Source: GMQP-bins7 sp963776565
GTDB lineage: Bacteria; Actinomycetota; Thermoleophilia; Gaiellales; Gaiellaceae
Direction of reading: 5' to 3'
NCBI GenBank assembly: GCA_963776565.1
Contig: CAVZNF010000005.1
Coordinates: 186,001-250,000 of the forward strand
Length of the DNA stretch: 64,000 nt
Shown: one piece after another, positions 7,885 through 16,507 of the stretch
Layout: each line of letters begins with the position of its first letter
Position numbering within the stretch: position 1 is the first letter of the stretch
Program-made: the position numbers and the translations under genes
Notes under the pieces: generated by a model
Databases searched by the model: none
Told to the model about the DNA's origin: nothing
What the model saw: the letters and a program-made list of their open reading frames with translations, nothing else

Positions 7885-9894
7885 TCAGCGTCTGCTGGGG
7901 ACGCGTCCGAGCTCGCGCTGGAGCCGGCGCGCGCGCTTTGCGACGACGTCGCGGAGGCGTTGTGGCTCGAGAACGGTCGTCTCGCCGCGATCGGCGAGCA
8001 CCTCGGAGAGCAACCACTCCTCCGTCTTGAACGGCACGTCGGCGACGGCCGAGCCGTCGGTGAGCGGGCGTGCGCCACGCTCGAGTTTCCAGCGTGCCAC
8101 AGCAGGCGAGTGCAGGAGCCGGGCGACGCGAGGATTGCGCATGTAGGAAGGATCGAAGCCGTCCCGCGCGTCGAAGCTCGCGCCCGTGAGCCGAGCCGAT
8201 CGCATACGGTCGAGTCGGAACGTCCGGGCGGCGTCGACACTCAGATCCCACGTGTGTACGCGCCAGACGGGAAGCTCGCGCTCGATCGTGTAAGGCTCGA
8301 CCTGGCGCATGCTCGGGGAGTCGTCACCGTCCTTCAGGTACTCGATCTCGACCACGAGGCGCTTCTCGGCGCCGTCGCTGAGCACCTTGACGAGCGACTC
8401 CTCGGCAGAGGCGTCGCTCGGCTGGGGCGTGCCGGCGAGATCGAAGCGCCCGAACGTCTCTTCCAGCTTCTTGCGCACGCGCTTCAGAGGCGTGTGCGCA
8501 TCGGCCGCGATCGTCGGCCCGACGTACTCGATCGCGAGCCGAATCGCGCGCGCTTCGAGTGGAGTGAGCTTCGGCGACTTGCGGAACACGTCGCCGTACA
8601 GCTCCTTCTCGACCCTGACGACGTCGCCGTCGTGCTCGGCGTACACGGCGTAGCAGCCGCCGCCGAAATTGACGAGGTTGAGGAGTGAGAGGTGATCCTG
8701 GAGCTCTTCGAGCGGGATGGAGAACCGAGTCGTGATCTCGTCCGCCGAGATCGTGGCCGAGCGCTCGTCGCCGCACGCGGCGAGCAGGTGCGCCAGCAGC
8801 GCCTGCAGAACACCGAATCGCTCGGGCGCGACCGGCCCGGTCGGTCGCTCGGGGAGCGGTTGCCGAGGGTCGGAGCGCTTCGGCCCTGCGACCGCGGGCG
8901 CGTCGCCGTCATGCGCTGCGGCAAGGGTCGCGAGTGCCTCGGTGACTGACTCGACGAGCTCGTCGGGCTCCAGCGGAATCGCCCGCCCGTTCTGGCGGAG
9001 CACCCAGCCGGCAAGGAGCTCGACGTTCGCGTAGTCGGTCTCGAAGACGCCGTCGTCGACGGCGCCGGCGTCGGAAAGGGTTCGCTCGACCCACCACGCG
9101 GTGTCCTCGGAGACCGCGATGCGAGCTCGGCCGACGATCTCGCCGATCTGCCACGGCCGCGGAACGCGGTGCTGCTCGACGTTGAAGTCCTGAGGGGTCC
9201 GGAAATCGCGCTCCCGACGTGTCGCGAAGCGGATGTCGCCTCGGATTCGGGAGACCTTGAACGTGCGCGTGGTGTCGCGGTCGAGATCGTGGCCGACCAC
9301 GTACCAGTTGCCGTCGTCGAGGCGCAGCGCATAGGGATTCATGCTCCGCTCGCCCGGCCTCGAGCGGCGTGGGCTCCAGTATCCGAAGCGAACGGTTCGC
9401 TGCTTCGAGATCGCGGACTCGAGCTTCGCGAGCCGTCCGGCCAGCTCGGGCGAGTAGTCGGGCGCGCTGACACGAACGCGCGCGGCCGTGTCGGTCGGCG
9501 GCTCGTGGAACCCCACGCGTCCGAGTGCGAGGTTCTGGAGCGCGAGGCGCAGCGGCTCCGCGTACGCGAACTTTCCCTCGAGGTAGTAGAGCGCCGTCTG
9601 GAGCGCGGCCAGCTCGTCGTCGTCGAGATCCAACCGGTCGAGGAAGTAGTTCTCGGAGCGGAGGGTGTAGAGCTCCTCGCCCGTGAACTCGTCGCGCTGC
9701 GACTGCAACGGGACGCCGAGTGCGGTGAGCTCCGCGCGGTCCGAGTAGAAGCGGCGCGCGAACGCCTCGTCCGACATCTCGCTGTAGCCCTCGACGTTCG
9801 ACTTGACATCCCGGGCGGTGAGCAGTCGCCGCTCCGCCATGAGGAATGCGACCAGCGAGAGCTGACGGATCAGCTTGTCCGCGTCATGCGACAT
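7885..9894 (-). CDS. pafBC: Fused PafB-PafC-like WYL-domain transcriptional regulator
   Basis: Single 669-residue chain containing two copies of the PafB/PafC architecture: a winged-helix DNA-binding domain followed by a WYL domain. Copy 1 spans about residues 1-330 (helix-turn-helix QLSLVAFLMAERRLLTARDV; WYL core VRFGYWSPRRSRPGERSMNP). Copy 2 begins around residue 350 (VLQALLAHLLAACGDERSAT; WYL core LVVEIEYLKDGDDSPSMRQV). In mycobacteria PafB and PafC are separate proteins that jointly activate the LexA/RecA-independent DNA-damage response; natural fusions are known in some actinobacteria. The gene has a clean ATG start. Linkage to proteasome genes, usual in Mycobacterium, is not seen here. 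A DNA-damage role is inferred from family membership. Confidence 0.85.
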   Translation of the reverse strand: MSHDADKLIRQLSLVAFLMAERRLLTARDVKSNVEGYSEMSDEAFARRFYSDRAELTALGVPLQSQRDEFTGEELYTLRSENYFLDRLDLDDDELAALQTALYYLEGKFAYAEPLRLALQNLALGRVGFHEPPTDTAARVRVSAPDYSPELAGRLAKLESAISKQRTVRFGYWSPRRSRPGERSMNPYALRLDDGNWYVVGHDLDRDTTRTFKVSRIRGDIRFATRRERDFRTPQDFNVEQHRVPRPWQIGEIVGRARIAVSEDTAWWVERTLSDAGAVDDGVFETDYANVELLAGWVLRQNGRAIPLEPDELVESVTEALATLAAAHDGDAPAVAGPKRSDPRQPLPERPTGPVAPERFGVLQALLAHLLAACGDERSATISADEITTRFSIPLEELQDHLSLLNLVNFGGGCYAVYAEHDGDVVRVEKELYGDVFRKSPKLTPLEARAIRLAIEYVGPTIAADAHTPLKRVRKKLEETFGRFDLAGTPQPSDASAEESLVKVLSDGAEKRLVVEIEYLKDGDDSPSMRQVEPYTIERELPVWRVHTWDLSVDAARTFRLDRMRSARLTGASFDARDGFDPSYMRNPRVARLLHSPAVARWKLERGARPLTDGSAVADVPFKTEEWLLSEVLADRGETTVLEPQRLRDVVAKRARRLQRELGRVPSRR

Positions 9895-9929
9895 CGATCT
9901 CCGAGCTTACAGTGAGGACGGAGTGCCGC

Positions 9930-10346
9930 TCAGGCGGCGACGGTCGCGTGCTCGAGATGCTGGTGCGACGGGCAGTAGTCCCGACCGGGAAGCGGCGTAC
10001 GCTGACACGCCTTGCCCTTTCGCGTTGTCGCGTGGCAGCGTGCGATTCCGCCATCGAGGAGGCCGGCCTCGACCTGCTGCTCGATGAACGAGGTCGCCGC
10101 GCCGACGCCCTCCTTCACCGTCCAGGCGACCTGCGCCTGCGCAGTGATCGGGAAGTAGCGCCGGATGTCAGCGAAGAGCGCCCGGTCTGGCCGCGAAAAG
10201 TAGTGCGGATCGTCGGCGAGCCGGGACATCGTGCGCTCGCACTCGACGAGCACTGCGCGTCGATACCCGAGCTGATCGTCCCGTGATGCGTACGGGTCGA
10301 TGAGGTCCTTGATCGAGCGATAGATCGCTCGCGAGTATTGATACAT
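9930..10346 (-). CDS. Conserved hypothetical with C-terminal Cys/His cluster
   Basis: Protein of 138 residues starting at ATG 10346 (MYQYSRAIYRSIKDLI). The first 100 residues are helical and rich in charged residues (ECERTMSRLADDPHYFSRPD). The C-terminus has CHATTRKGKACQRTPLPGRD followed by YCPSHQ, a C-x10-C-x12-C-x3-H pattern that may bind zinc. I do not recognise a named family. A promoter-like TTGTAA-17-TACACT lies about 110 bases upstream on the same strand and the intervening DNA is noticeably lower in GC, supporting an independent transcription unit with a leader of about 100 bases. Reading further upstream in frame would overlap the next gene and gives Arg/Ser-rich sequence, so the short start is preferred. 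Confidence 0.6.
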   Translation of the reverse strand: MYQYSRAIYRSIKDLIDPYASRDDQLGYRRAVLVECERTMSRLADDPHYFSRPDRALFADIRRYFPITAQAQVAWTVKEGVGAATSFIEQQVEAGLLDGGIARCHATTRKGKACQRTPLPGRDYCPSHQHLEHATVAA

Positions 10347-10451
10347 ACAGGAGCGAAGTTGAGCTGTGTGATCGTCCAATAGACCTACTCGGTTTCCCCG
10401 AATCCCTCGGTACTGGGCGAAAAAGTGGCTGACGCCGAGCGCAGCCAAGCC

Positions 10452-10480
10452 AGTGTAGCGCCTTTTCGGACGTGTTACAA
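10452..10480 (-). promoter_or_regulatory. Sigma-70-type promoter for the Cys/His hypothetical gene
   Basis: On the minus strand TTGTAA (complement of 10475-10480) is followed after exactly 17 bases by TACACT (complement of 10452-10457). This fits a housekeeping -35/-10 pair and lies in a relatively AT-rich gap between two minus-strand genes. Transcription would start near 10445 and leave a leader of about 100 bases before the ATG at 10346. Sequence match only. Confidence 0.5.
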
Positions 10481-10518
10481 AGTCGGGATCTCGAGTCGTC
10501 CGACGAGGCAACGGCTCG

Positions 10519-11077
10519 TCATGGGACGACGCGCCTGACGGTCGCCGTGCGCGCAAAGCGCCGCGCGTCCTCGAGGGCGCTCGTCGCTTCGGCCTCGCTC
10601 GCGTAGATGCCCGAGAAGACGATCCAGTAACCCGGGTGCAAGCTCGCATATCGCGACGAGTCGAGCAGGCCGACGGCGGTCAATCCCTTCGCTCGCGCGG
10701 CGCGCGCTCGCGTCGAGTGCTGCAGGCCGCCCGCCGGTCTGTGGCAGTGACGCCAGCGCGATCGTCCAACCGTCCTCGCCCGTCGGCCACTCGGCGACGC
10801 CGGACGGGCCGACCGGCGACTCGCCGTCGGACGTCTGCGGCGCGGTTGCGAAGCCACCGATCGCCGTCTCGATCGCAGCTCCTCCGCCGTTCCCACCCGT
10901 CGCCGCGATTGCAACCGCCGCCCCGATGAGCGCCACGACTGCCGTGGCCAGGTAGCGAAGTGCTCGGCTCGAGGTGAGCGCACGCCCGTATCCGGTGCCT
11001 GTGACGCGAGCGCCGCACTCCAGGCAGTACTCCTGGCCCGTTGCGAGTGGCGCCCGACACGACGGGCACGTCGTCAT
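10519..11077 (-). CDS. Zinc-ribbon, single-TM protein with SPOR-like C-terminus, one frameshift
   Basis: About 185 residues after a +1 correction between roughly 10690 and 10735. The N-terminus is a zinc ribbon (CPSC then CLEC, 13 residues apart). A transmembrane helix follows (YLATAVVALIGAAVAIAA), then a Gly/Pro-rich linker. The last 80 residues (GWTIALASLPQ before the break, then GLLDSSRYASLHPGYWIVF and SGIYASEAEATSALEDAR after it) look like a SPOR domain, which binds denuded septal peptidoglycan. Its ATG overlaps the stop of the upstream zinc-ribbon gene (ATGA), so the two are coupled. A cytoplasmic ribbon with an extracytoplasmic SPOR module suggests an envelope or division role, which is inference. 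Confidence 0.65.
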
Positions 11078-11466
11078 CCAGGAGCGTCCGATCCGGCCGG
11101 CCTCGACTCGGCCGAGCCCGGTGCGAGCGACCGACCGCAGCTCGCGCAGAAGCGGGCTCCGAGGAGAATCGGCGCGCCGCAGATGCAGACCGCGCCGCCT
11201 CCTCCGCGACGAATGCGCGCCGTGCCGTCGAGGAGCGCATCGATCTCCTGCACACGCGCCTCGATCGCGACGAGCTCGGCGCAGCGCTCGACGACGAGAC
11301 CGGCGTTGAAGCGATCGCGCTTGTACATCTCGAGCGCCAGGCCGCCGAGGTCACGCAGTCGCTCCTCGCGCACCTCGAGCAATGCCTTTCGCTCGCGCTT
11401 CAGCTCGCGCATCGGTGGCACGTCGTACGCACCGGCGGTCGGGGATGCGGTGGTCTGATCGGCCAT
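11074..11466 (-). CDS. Coiled-coil protein with C-terminal zinc ribbon
   Basis: Protein of 130 residues. The first 85 residues are strongly helical and charged (RELKRERKALLEVREERLRD), probably a coiled coil, followed by a Gly-rich hinge. A C-terminal ribbon has two CxxC-type knuckles (VCICGAP and RFCASCGRSL). It sits immediately upstream of, and overlaps by four bases, the zinc-ribbon/SPOR-like gene, so the products are probably made together and may interact. No named family recognised. The 6-base gap to the aldehyde dehydrogenase stop upstream suggests possible readthrough from that gene. Confidence 0.65.
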   Translation of the reverse strand: MADQTTASPTAGAYDVPPMRELKRERKALLEVREERLRDLGGLALEMYKRDRFNAGLVVERCAELVAIEARVQEIDALLDGTARIRRGGGGAVCICGAPILLGARFCASCGRSLAPGSAESRPAGSDAPG

Positions 11467-11472
11467 GCGACG

Positions 11473-12906
11473 TCAGCTCTCGAGCTGGAGCACGACGAGG
11501 CGCTCCTCGGTCATCTCCCGGACGGCGTAGGCCGGGCCCTCGCGGGTGTTGCCGGAGTCCTTGACACCGCCGTACGGCATCTGGTCAGCGCGGAACGTCG
11601 GTGCCTCGTTCACCGTGACCCCGCCGAACTCGAGCTCACCGGCCGCGCGCAGCGCCGCCTTGATGTCGCGCGTGAAGATTCCCGCCTGGAGGCCGAAGCG
11701 CGTGCCGTTCGCAAGCGCGATCGCCTCGTCGAGCGAGTCGTAGGGCGTCATGGTGCACAGCGGCCCGAAGACCTCCTCGCATGCGACCTTCGCGTCGGCG
11801 GGCGCGTCGGCGACGACCGTCGGCCGGAGGAGCTCGCCCTCGAGCGTTCCGCCCGTCAGAACTCGCGCGCCTCGAGACGCCGCCTCGTCGATCCACGCGA
11901 GGACGCGGTCGCGCTCGCTCGCGGCGATGAGTGGTCCGACGTCGGTCGCATCGTCCGCGGGGTCGCCCACCACGAGCGCCTCGACCCGTGGAAGAAAGCG
12001 CTCGAGAAAGGCGTCGTAGGCCGTCCGCTCGACGTAGATCCGCTGCACCGAGATGCAGCTCTGACCCGCGAAGGAGAACGCATTCGCGGCCAGTCGCGTC
12101 GCGGCGTCGTCGAGGTCGGCGTCGGCCGCGACGATCACAGGGGTCGCGTTGCCGAGCTCGAGGTTCACCCGCTTGCGCGGAGCGCGCTCGCGGAGCTTCC
12201 AACCCACGCCCGACGAGCCGGTGAAGGTGATGAGTGCGATGCGCTCGTCTCCGACCAGGACGTCGCCGATCTCCGCTGCCGATCCGCACACGACATTGAG
12301 CCAGCCGGCCGGCAGGCCTGCGTCCGACTCGAGCTCGGCCAGGAGAAGCGCCGAGAGCGGCGTCTGCGACGCGGGCTTCAGCACGACTGCGCAGCCTGCT
12401 GCGAGGGCAGGCGCCACCTTGTGCGCGACGAGGTTGAAAGGGAAGTTGAACGGCGAGATCGCACCGACCACGCCGATGGGCAATCGCAGCGTCAGCGCGA
12501 GCTTTCCGACCCCTGCCGGAGACGCGTCCATCGGCACCGCGTCGCCAGAGAGCTTGCGCGCCTCGACCGCGGCCATCGTGAACGTCGACGTCGCACGCGC
12601 GACCTCGACGCGGGCGGCCTTCATCGGCTTGCCTGCCTCTGCCGAAATCGTCCGTGCGATCTCCTCCGCGCGATCCGCGACGAGGCCCGCGGTGCGGTCG
12701 AGGATCGCGGCGCGCTCGTGAGCGGGAAGCGGGCTCGCCATCGCTCGCTCGGCTGCGTCGATAGCCCGCAGCGTCTCCGCCGATCCACCGCGTGCCACGC
12801 GCCCGACCAGGCTTCCGTCGTACGGGGAGAGCACCTCCAGCCAGTCGCCGGTCTCGACCCACTGGCCGTCGAGGAGCAGCTTCCGCTCGATTGCGGTCGT
12901 CGCCAC
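11473..12906 (-). CDS. NAD(P)-dependent aldehyde dehydrogenase
   Basis: Full-length 477-residue ALDH-superfamily enzyme oxidising an aldehyde to the acid. The catalytic residues are visible: Cys284 in AGQSCISVQRIYV and the general base Glu250 in VNLELGN. The coenzyme-binding segment ISPFNFPFNLVAHKVAPALA and the FTGSSGVGWKL turn are also present. The C-terminal PYGGVKDSGNTREG is typical of the lactaldehyde/non-phosphorylating glyceraldehyde-3-phosphate dehydrogenase-like branch. The start is GTG at 12906. It is divergent from the thiolase gene at 12965, with 58 bases between. The exact substrate cannot be assigned from sequence. Confidence 0.9.
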   Translation of the reverse strand: MATTAIERKLLLDGQWVETGDWLEVLSPYDGSLVGRVARGGSAETLRAIDAAERAMASPLPAHERAAILDRTAGLVADRAEEIARTISAEAGKPMKAARVEVARATSTFTMAAVEARKLSGDAVPMDASPAGVGKLALTLRLPIGVVGAISPFNFPFNLVAHKVAPALAAGCAVVLKPASQTPLSALLLAELESDAGLPAGWLNVVCGSAAEIGDVLVGDERIALITFTGSSGVGWKLRERAPRKRVNLELGNATPVIVAADADLDDAATRLAANAFSFAGQSCISVQRIYVERTAYDAFLERFLPRVEALVVGDPADDATDVGPLIAASERDRVLAWIDEAASRGARVLTGGTLEGELLRPTVVADAPADAKVACEEVFGPLCTMTPYDSLDEAIALANGTRFGLQAGIFTRDIKAALRAAGELEFGGVTVNEAPTFRADQMPYGGVKDSGNTREGPAYAVREMTEERLVVLQLES

Positions 12907-12964
12907 GGCGTGAGTGTAGTGGCGGGGGAGACGTGTCCCGGCGCGGTCGCTCTATGCTTTCGGC

Positions 12965-14134
12965 ATGCCGGGCGCTGCGTATGTCGTCGATGCCGTGCGT
13001 TCTCCGATCGGGCGGCGGAACGGCTCTCTCGCAGAGATCCGGGCCGACGAGCTCGCCGCGCAAGTGCTGAACGGCCTCGTCGGCCGAGTCGACGTCGACC
13101 CCGGCCAGATCGAGGACGTGCAGATGGGCTGCGTGACCCAAGTCGGCGAGCAGGCGCTCAACGTCGGGCGCGGCGCGGTCCTCGTCGCCGGCTGGCCCGA
13201 GTCGGTCTGCGCGACGACGGTCGATCGCCAGTGCGGCTCCTCGCTGCAGGCCGCGTTCAACGGCGCAGCGGCCATCCAGGCGGGTCACCTCGACCTCGTC
13301 GTCGCCGCGGGCATCGAGCACATGACGCGGGTGCCGATGGGGTCGAATCTCGGCGACGCGGGATGGGGCGCCGTCAACGAGAAGATCGGCGAGCGCTGGC
13401 CGATCGTCCCCCAGGGCATCTCCGCAGAGGTCATCGCCGAGGAGTGGGGCCTCAGCCGTGAATCGCTCGACGAGTACTCCCTCGAGTCGCACCGGCGAGC
13501 GGTAGCGGCGATCGACGAGGGAAGATTCGCAAACGAGATCATCCCCGTCGAGGTCGGCGCCGGCGGAGCGGTCGTGCTGTTCGCCGTCGACGAGACGCCA
13601 CGCCGCGACACCTCGCCCGAGAAGCTCGCATCGCTCCAACCGGCCTTCAAGGCTGACGGCGTCGTGACGGCCGGAAACTCGAGCTCGATCGTCGACGGCT
13701 CGGCCGCGATGCTGCTCGCGAGCGAAGCCGCGCTCGAGCGGCATGGTCTGGAGCCGCGTGCGCGCTTCGTCTCGTTCGGCCTCTCGGGCGTCGACCCGTA
13801 CCGGATGCTGCACGGAAATCCCGAGGCCTGCGCACGCGCGCTCGAGAAGGCGGGTCTCACGTGGGACGACATCGGCGTGATCGAGGTCAACGAGGCGTTC
13901 GCCTCGGTCGTCTTGCAGTTCCTTGCCGACGCGGGACTGCACGAGCGTTGGGAGGCGGGTGACGTCAATCCCAACGGCGGTGGCATCTCCCTCGGGCACC
14001 CGCTCGGTGCGACCGGCGCCCGGATCACCGCGACGCTGCTGAACGAGCTCGAACGCCGTGGTGCCAGGTACGGGATCGCAACGATGTGTATCGGCCAGGG
14101 CCAGGCGATCGCAGGCGTTCTCGAGCGTCTCTGA
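12965..14134 (+). CDS. Acetyl-CoA acetyltransferase (thiolase)
   Basis: Thiolase of 389 residues catalysing Claisen condensation or cleavage of acetoacetyl-CoA or a longer 3-ketoacyl-CoA. The nucleophilic Cys90 lies in DRQCGSSLQAAFNGAAAI. The C-terminal active-site signatures are NPNGGGISLGHPLGATGAR (His) and MCIGQGQ (second Cys). NEAFA is present at the expected position. A 3-hydroxyacyl-CoA dehydrogenase gene follows 250 bases downstream on the same strand, so the pair could run two consecutive steps of butanoate/polyhydroxybutyrate or fatty-acid metabolism. Biosynthetic versus degradative direction cannot be told. Confidence 0.93.
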   Translation: MPGAAYVVDAVRSPIGRRNGSLAEIRADELAAQVLNGLVGRVDVDPGQIEDVQMGCVTQVGEQALNVGRGAVLVAGWPESVCATTVDRQCGSSLQAAFNGAAAIQAGHLDLVVAAGIEHMTRVPMGSNLGDAGWGAVNEKIGERWPIVPQGISAEVIAEEWGLSRESLDEYSLESHRRAVAAIDEGRFANEIIPVEVGAGGAVVLFAVDETPRRDTSPEKLASLQPAFKADGVVTAGNSSSIVDGSAAMLLASEAALERHGLEPRARFVSFGLSGVDPYRMLHGNPEACARALEKAGLTWDDIGVIEVNEAFASVVLQFLADAGLHERWEAGDVNPNGGGISLGHPLGATGARITATLLNELERRGARYGIATMCIGQGQAIAGVLERL

Positions 14135-14144
14135 CGCCTCTTCG

Positions 14145-14165
14145 TCGATCAGCTGAGCTGATCGA
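14145..14165. repeat. Perfect 21-bp palindrome after thiolase gene
   Basis: TCGATCAGCT-G-AGCTGATCGA has 10-base arms around a single central base, 10 bases after the thiolase stop. No T tract follows, so a Rho-independent terminator is unlikely. A regulator-binding site, or a hairpin in the mRNA, is possible. TGATCGA recurs twice just downstream (near 14171 and 14189). Confidence 0.6.
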
Positions 14166-14218
14166 AATCCTGATCGACGCGACTGGTGCTGATCGAAGCC
14201 TCCAGGCACCATGAGGTC

Positions 14219-14332
14219 ATGTTCGGACTCATCCTCATCGCAGCCATCGTGGTTCTCGGCGTTCTCGTCTATACGGCCGGCGTGGATTCGCGGGTCGACG
14301 ACGTCGCGCGCCGCCGCCGCTACAACGGCTGA
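14219..14332 (+). CDS. Small single-pass membrane protein (37 aa)
   Basis: Short ORF from ATG 14219 to TGA 14332. It encodes an N-terminal hydrophobic helix (MFGLILIAAIVVLGVLVYTA) followed by a positively charged tail (DSRVDDVARRRRYNG). GAGG sits just before the start with a spacing of about 3 bases. The pattern of one helix plus a basic tail is what real bacterial microproteins look like, and codon use matches the host. It lies between thiolase and hydroxyacyl-CoA dehydrogenase genes on the same strand. Function unknown. Confidence 0.55.
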   Translation: MFGLILIAAIVVLGVLVYTAGVDSRVDDVARRRRYNG

Positions 14333-14380
14333 CCGACAGACGTCGACGGGCCTTGGGGCGCGGGTAGGATCGCGCCGGTC

Positions 14381-15242
14381 ATGTCCGTCCCGGAGATCCG
14401 TCGAGTCGGCGTCGTGGGCCTCGGCGCCATGGGCGCCGGCATCGCCCAGCTGGCGATCGAAGCCGGCTTCGAGACGGTTGGTCGCGAGGTGTCGACCGAG
14501 CTCGGAGAGAAGGCACGAGACCGCATCGCGCACTTTCTCCAGCGCAAGGTCGACAAGGAGCAGATGGGGGCGACGGAGCGCGAACGCGCGCTCGGTGCCC
14601 TGTCGCTGACGACCGAGCTCGCCGACTTCGCCGATTGCGATCTCGTGATCGAGGCGATCGTGGAAGACCTCGGCCCCAAGCTCGAGCTCTTTCGTGAACT
14701 CGAGGCGGATCGTCCGGCCCGACGCGATTCTCGCGACGAACACGTCGGCGTTGTCGGTGACCGAGATCGCCGCCTCGATTTCGACGCCTGAACGCGTCGT
14801 CGGCATGCACTTCTTCAATCCGGCGCCGCTCATGCCGCTCGTCGAGATCGTGCGCGCGGAGCTGTCGTCAGACGAGGCCGTGGAGGCCGCCTTCGCGGTG
14901 GGCGAGAAGCTCGGCAAGCGGCCGATCCGCTGTCACGACACGCCGGGTTTCGTCGTCAACCGCGTGTTGATCCCGCTGCTCAACGACTGCCTGCGCGTCC
15001 TCGACGAGGCGCGCGTCTCACCAGAGGACCTCGACACGGCGATGACTGCCGGTGCGGGCTGGCCGATGGGGCCGTGCACGCTCGTCGACCTCGTCGGGAT
15101 CGACGTGCACGTGCATGCGTCGGAGGCGCTGTACGAGAAGTTGCGAGAGCCGCGGATAGCACCGCCGGCTCGCATCGTGGCGATGAAGAACGCGGGTCTG
15201 CTCGGCCGCAAGAGCGGACGCGGGTTCTACCGCTACGACTGA
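14381..15242 (+). CDS. 3-hydroxybutyryl-CoA dehydrogenase (3-hydroxyacyl-CoA dehydrogenase), one frameshift
   Basis: NAD-dependent oxidoreductase converting acetoacetyl-CoA and 3-hydroxybutyryl-CoA. The N-terminal Rossmann motif is GVVGLGAMGAGIAQLAIEAG. After LVIEAIVEDLGPKLELFREL the frame breaks by +1 at about 14703-14708: dropping one G of the GG restores ELERIVRPDAILATNTSALS. The second part holds the catalytic histidine region ERVVGMHFFNPAPLMPLVE, the DTPGFVVNRVL helix and the terminal GLLGRKSGRGFYRYD, all standard. The corrected length of about 286 residues equals the family norm, which argues that the break is not a real inactivation. It probably works with the upstream thiolase. Confidence 0.88.
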
Positions 15243-15255
15243 CCTGGACACTTCC

Positions 15256-16360
15256 TCACGGATTTACCGCGAGGAGCAGGAACGAGCAGAAGATCACGAG
15301 ATGCACGCCGCCTTCCTGGAGGGTGGCGCGGCCGGGGAGGATGGTCAGCGCGCCGACGCCGGCCGTGAGCACCAGGAGAACGATCTGGGTCGAGCTCAAC
15401 CCGAGCACGAGTGAGCCGTCGAGCCAGATCGAGGCGAGCGCAACCGCTGGAATGGTGAGCCCGATGCTCGCGATCGCGGACCCGTAGGCCAGGTTGAAGC
15501 TCGTCTGGAGGCGGCCGCGACGGGCGTTGCGGAAGGCCGCGAGCGTCTCCGGGAGGAGTACGAGCAGGGCGATCACGACGCCGATTGCCGACTGCGGCGC
15601 TCCGACGGCATCCACCGCGTCCTCGATCGCCGGCGACTCGACCTTTGCGAGGCCGATCACTGCTACGAGGGAGAGGACGAGCGCGACCAGGCTTATGGCG
15701 GCCGCCCTGTCAGCGGGACGCGGCGCGATGCTCATCATCGTGTTCCGGCACCTCCTCGATGAGGAGGAAGAAGTCACGGTGCCGAACGGTTTGCACGAAG
15801 ACGAAGAGCGCGTACAGCGCCACTGATGCGATCCCGGCGAACGCGAGCTGTGTCGCGGAGAACTCCGGGCCCGGCGCGCTCGTCGTGAACGTCGGGAGCA
15901 CGAGGCACAGCGTGGCGAGCGTGATCACGGTTGCGAACGCGGTGGCCGTGCCCTCTGCGTTGAAGGTCGCGACGCGCTGGCGGATCGTCGCGACAACGAG
16001 GCACAGCCCGACGATGCCGTTGCAGGTGATCATCGCCGCCGCGAAGACCGTGTCGCGTGCCAGCGTGTCCGTCTCCGAGCCACCCGCCGCCATCAGCACC
16101 ACAATGAGTGCGACCTCGATCACCGTCACGGCAATCGCGAGGACGAGCGACCCGAGCGGCTCACCGACACGGTGCGCGACGACCTCTGCATGGTGCACCG
16201 CCGCGAGCACGGCCGCCGCGAGCAGCGCGGCCACGAGCGCCAGCACGGCGTTTCCGGGCTTCGATCCCCAGGTCGTCGCGAGCGCGACGAGGGCGACCGC
16301 GGGGACGATGAGCGTCCACGGCACGCGCCGGAACCAGCGCGGACGCGAGCCTGGCGCCAT
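15256..16360 (-). CDS. chaA: Ca2+/H+ (Na+/H+) antiporter of the ChaA type, one frameshift
   Basis: Polytopic membrane protein of about 367 residues of the CaCA superfamily that extrudes calcium or sodium in exchange for protons. The two homologous halves carry the alpha repeats: GEPLGSLVLAIAVTVIEVAL in the first, and LLVLLPETLAAFRNARRGRL with SFNLAYGSAIASIGLTIPAV in the second. The acidic loop between them is VPEHDDEHR. The frame breaks by +1 in this loop: removing one C of the CCC run (GGG at 15715-15717 on the plus strand) joins the halves cleanly. About 11 hydrophobic segments are visible. A second, differently typed CaCA protein (CAX) is encoded at 54.7 kb. Confidence 0.85.
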
Positions 16361-16398
16361 GACGGGAATCTACTGCCCGCAAGAGCCGCGCTCCCGAG

Positions 16399-16488
16399 AG
16401 CGACCTGGAACGCATCACCACGGCCTCACGACCGTGAGGTCGCTAACAGTCTCCTTACACGCATCACACCGCCGTCACATGCGGTGTG
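16399..16488. promoter_or_regulatory. Inverted repeats in the divergent chaA / exported-protein gap
   Basis: The 147-base gap between two divergent genes contains three inverted repeats. AGCGACCT (16399-16406) pairs with AGGTCGCT (16437-16444). Inside that loop, CCTCAC-GACC-GTGAGG occupies 16424-16439 (its right arm shares 16437-16439 with the outer arm). CACACCGC (16465-16472) pairs with GCGGTGTG (16481-16488) across an 8-base spacer. The arrangement suggests operator sites or alternative hairpins controlling one or both flanking transcripts. The response regulator encoded downstream is a natural candidate to bind here, but that is inference. Confidence 0.45.
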
Positions 16489-16507
16489 TCGATACTAGTG
16501 CGGAGCC

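Noticed and set aside
14145..14165. Terminator after the thiolase gene
   Set aside because: A perfect palindrome but with no U tract and only a single-base centre; an operator-type site is as likely.
11636..14917. Very long minus-strand open frame (over 1000 codons) opposite thiolase and dehydrogenase genes
   Set aside because: It is the antisense of well-recognised genes; composition is Arg/Asp-rich and shows no domain. High GC makes long spurious frames common.
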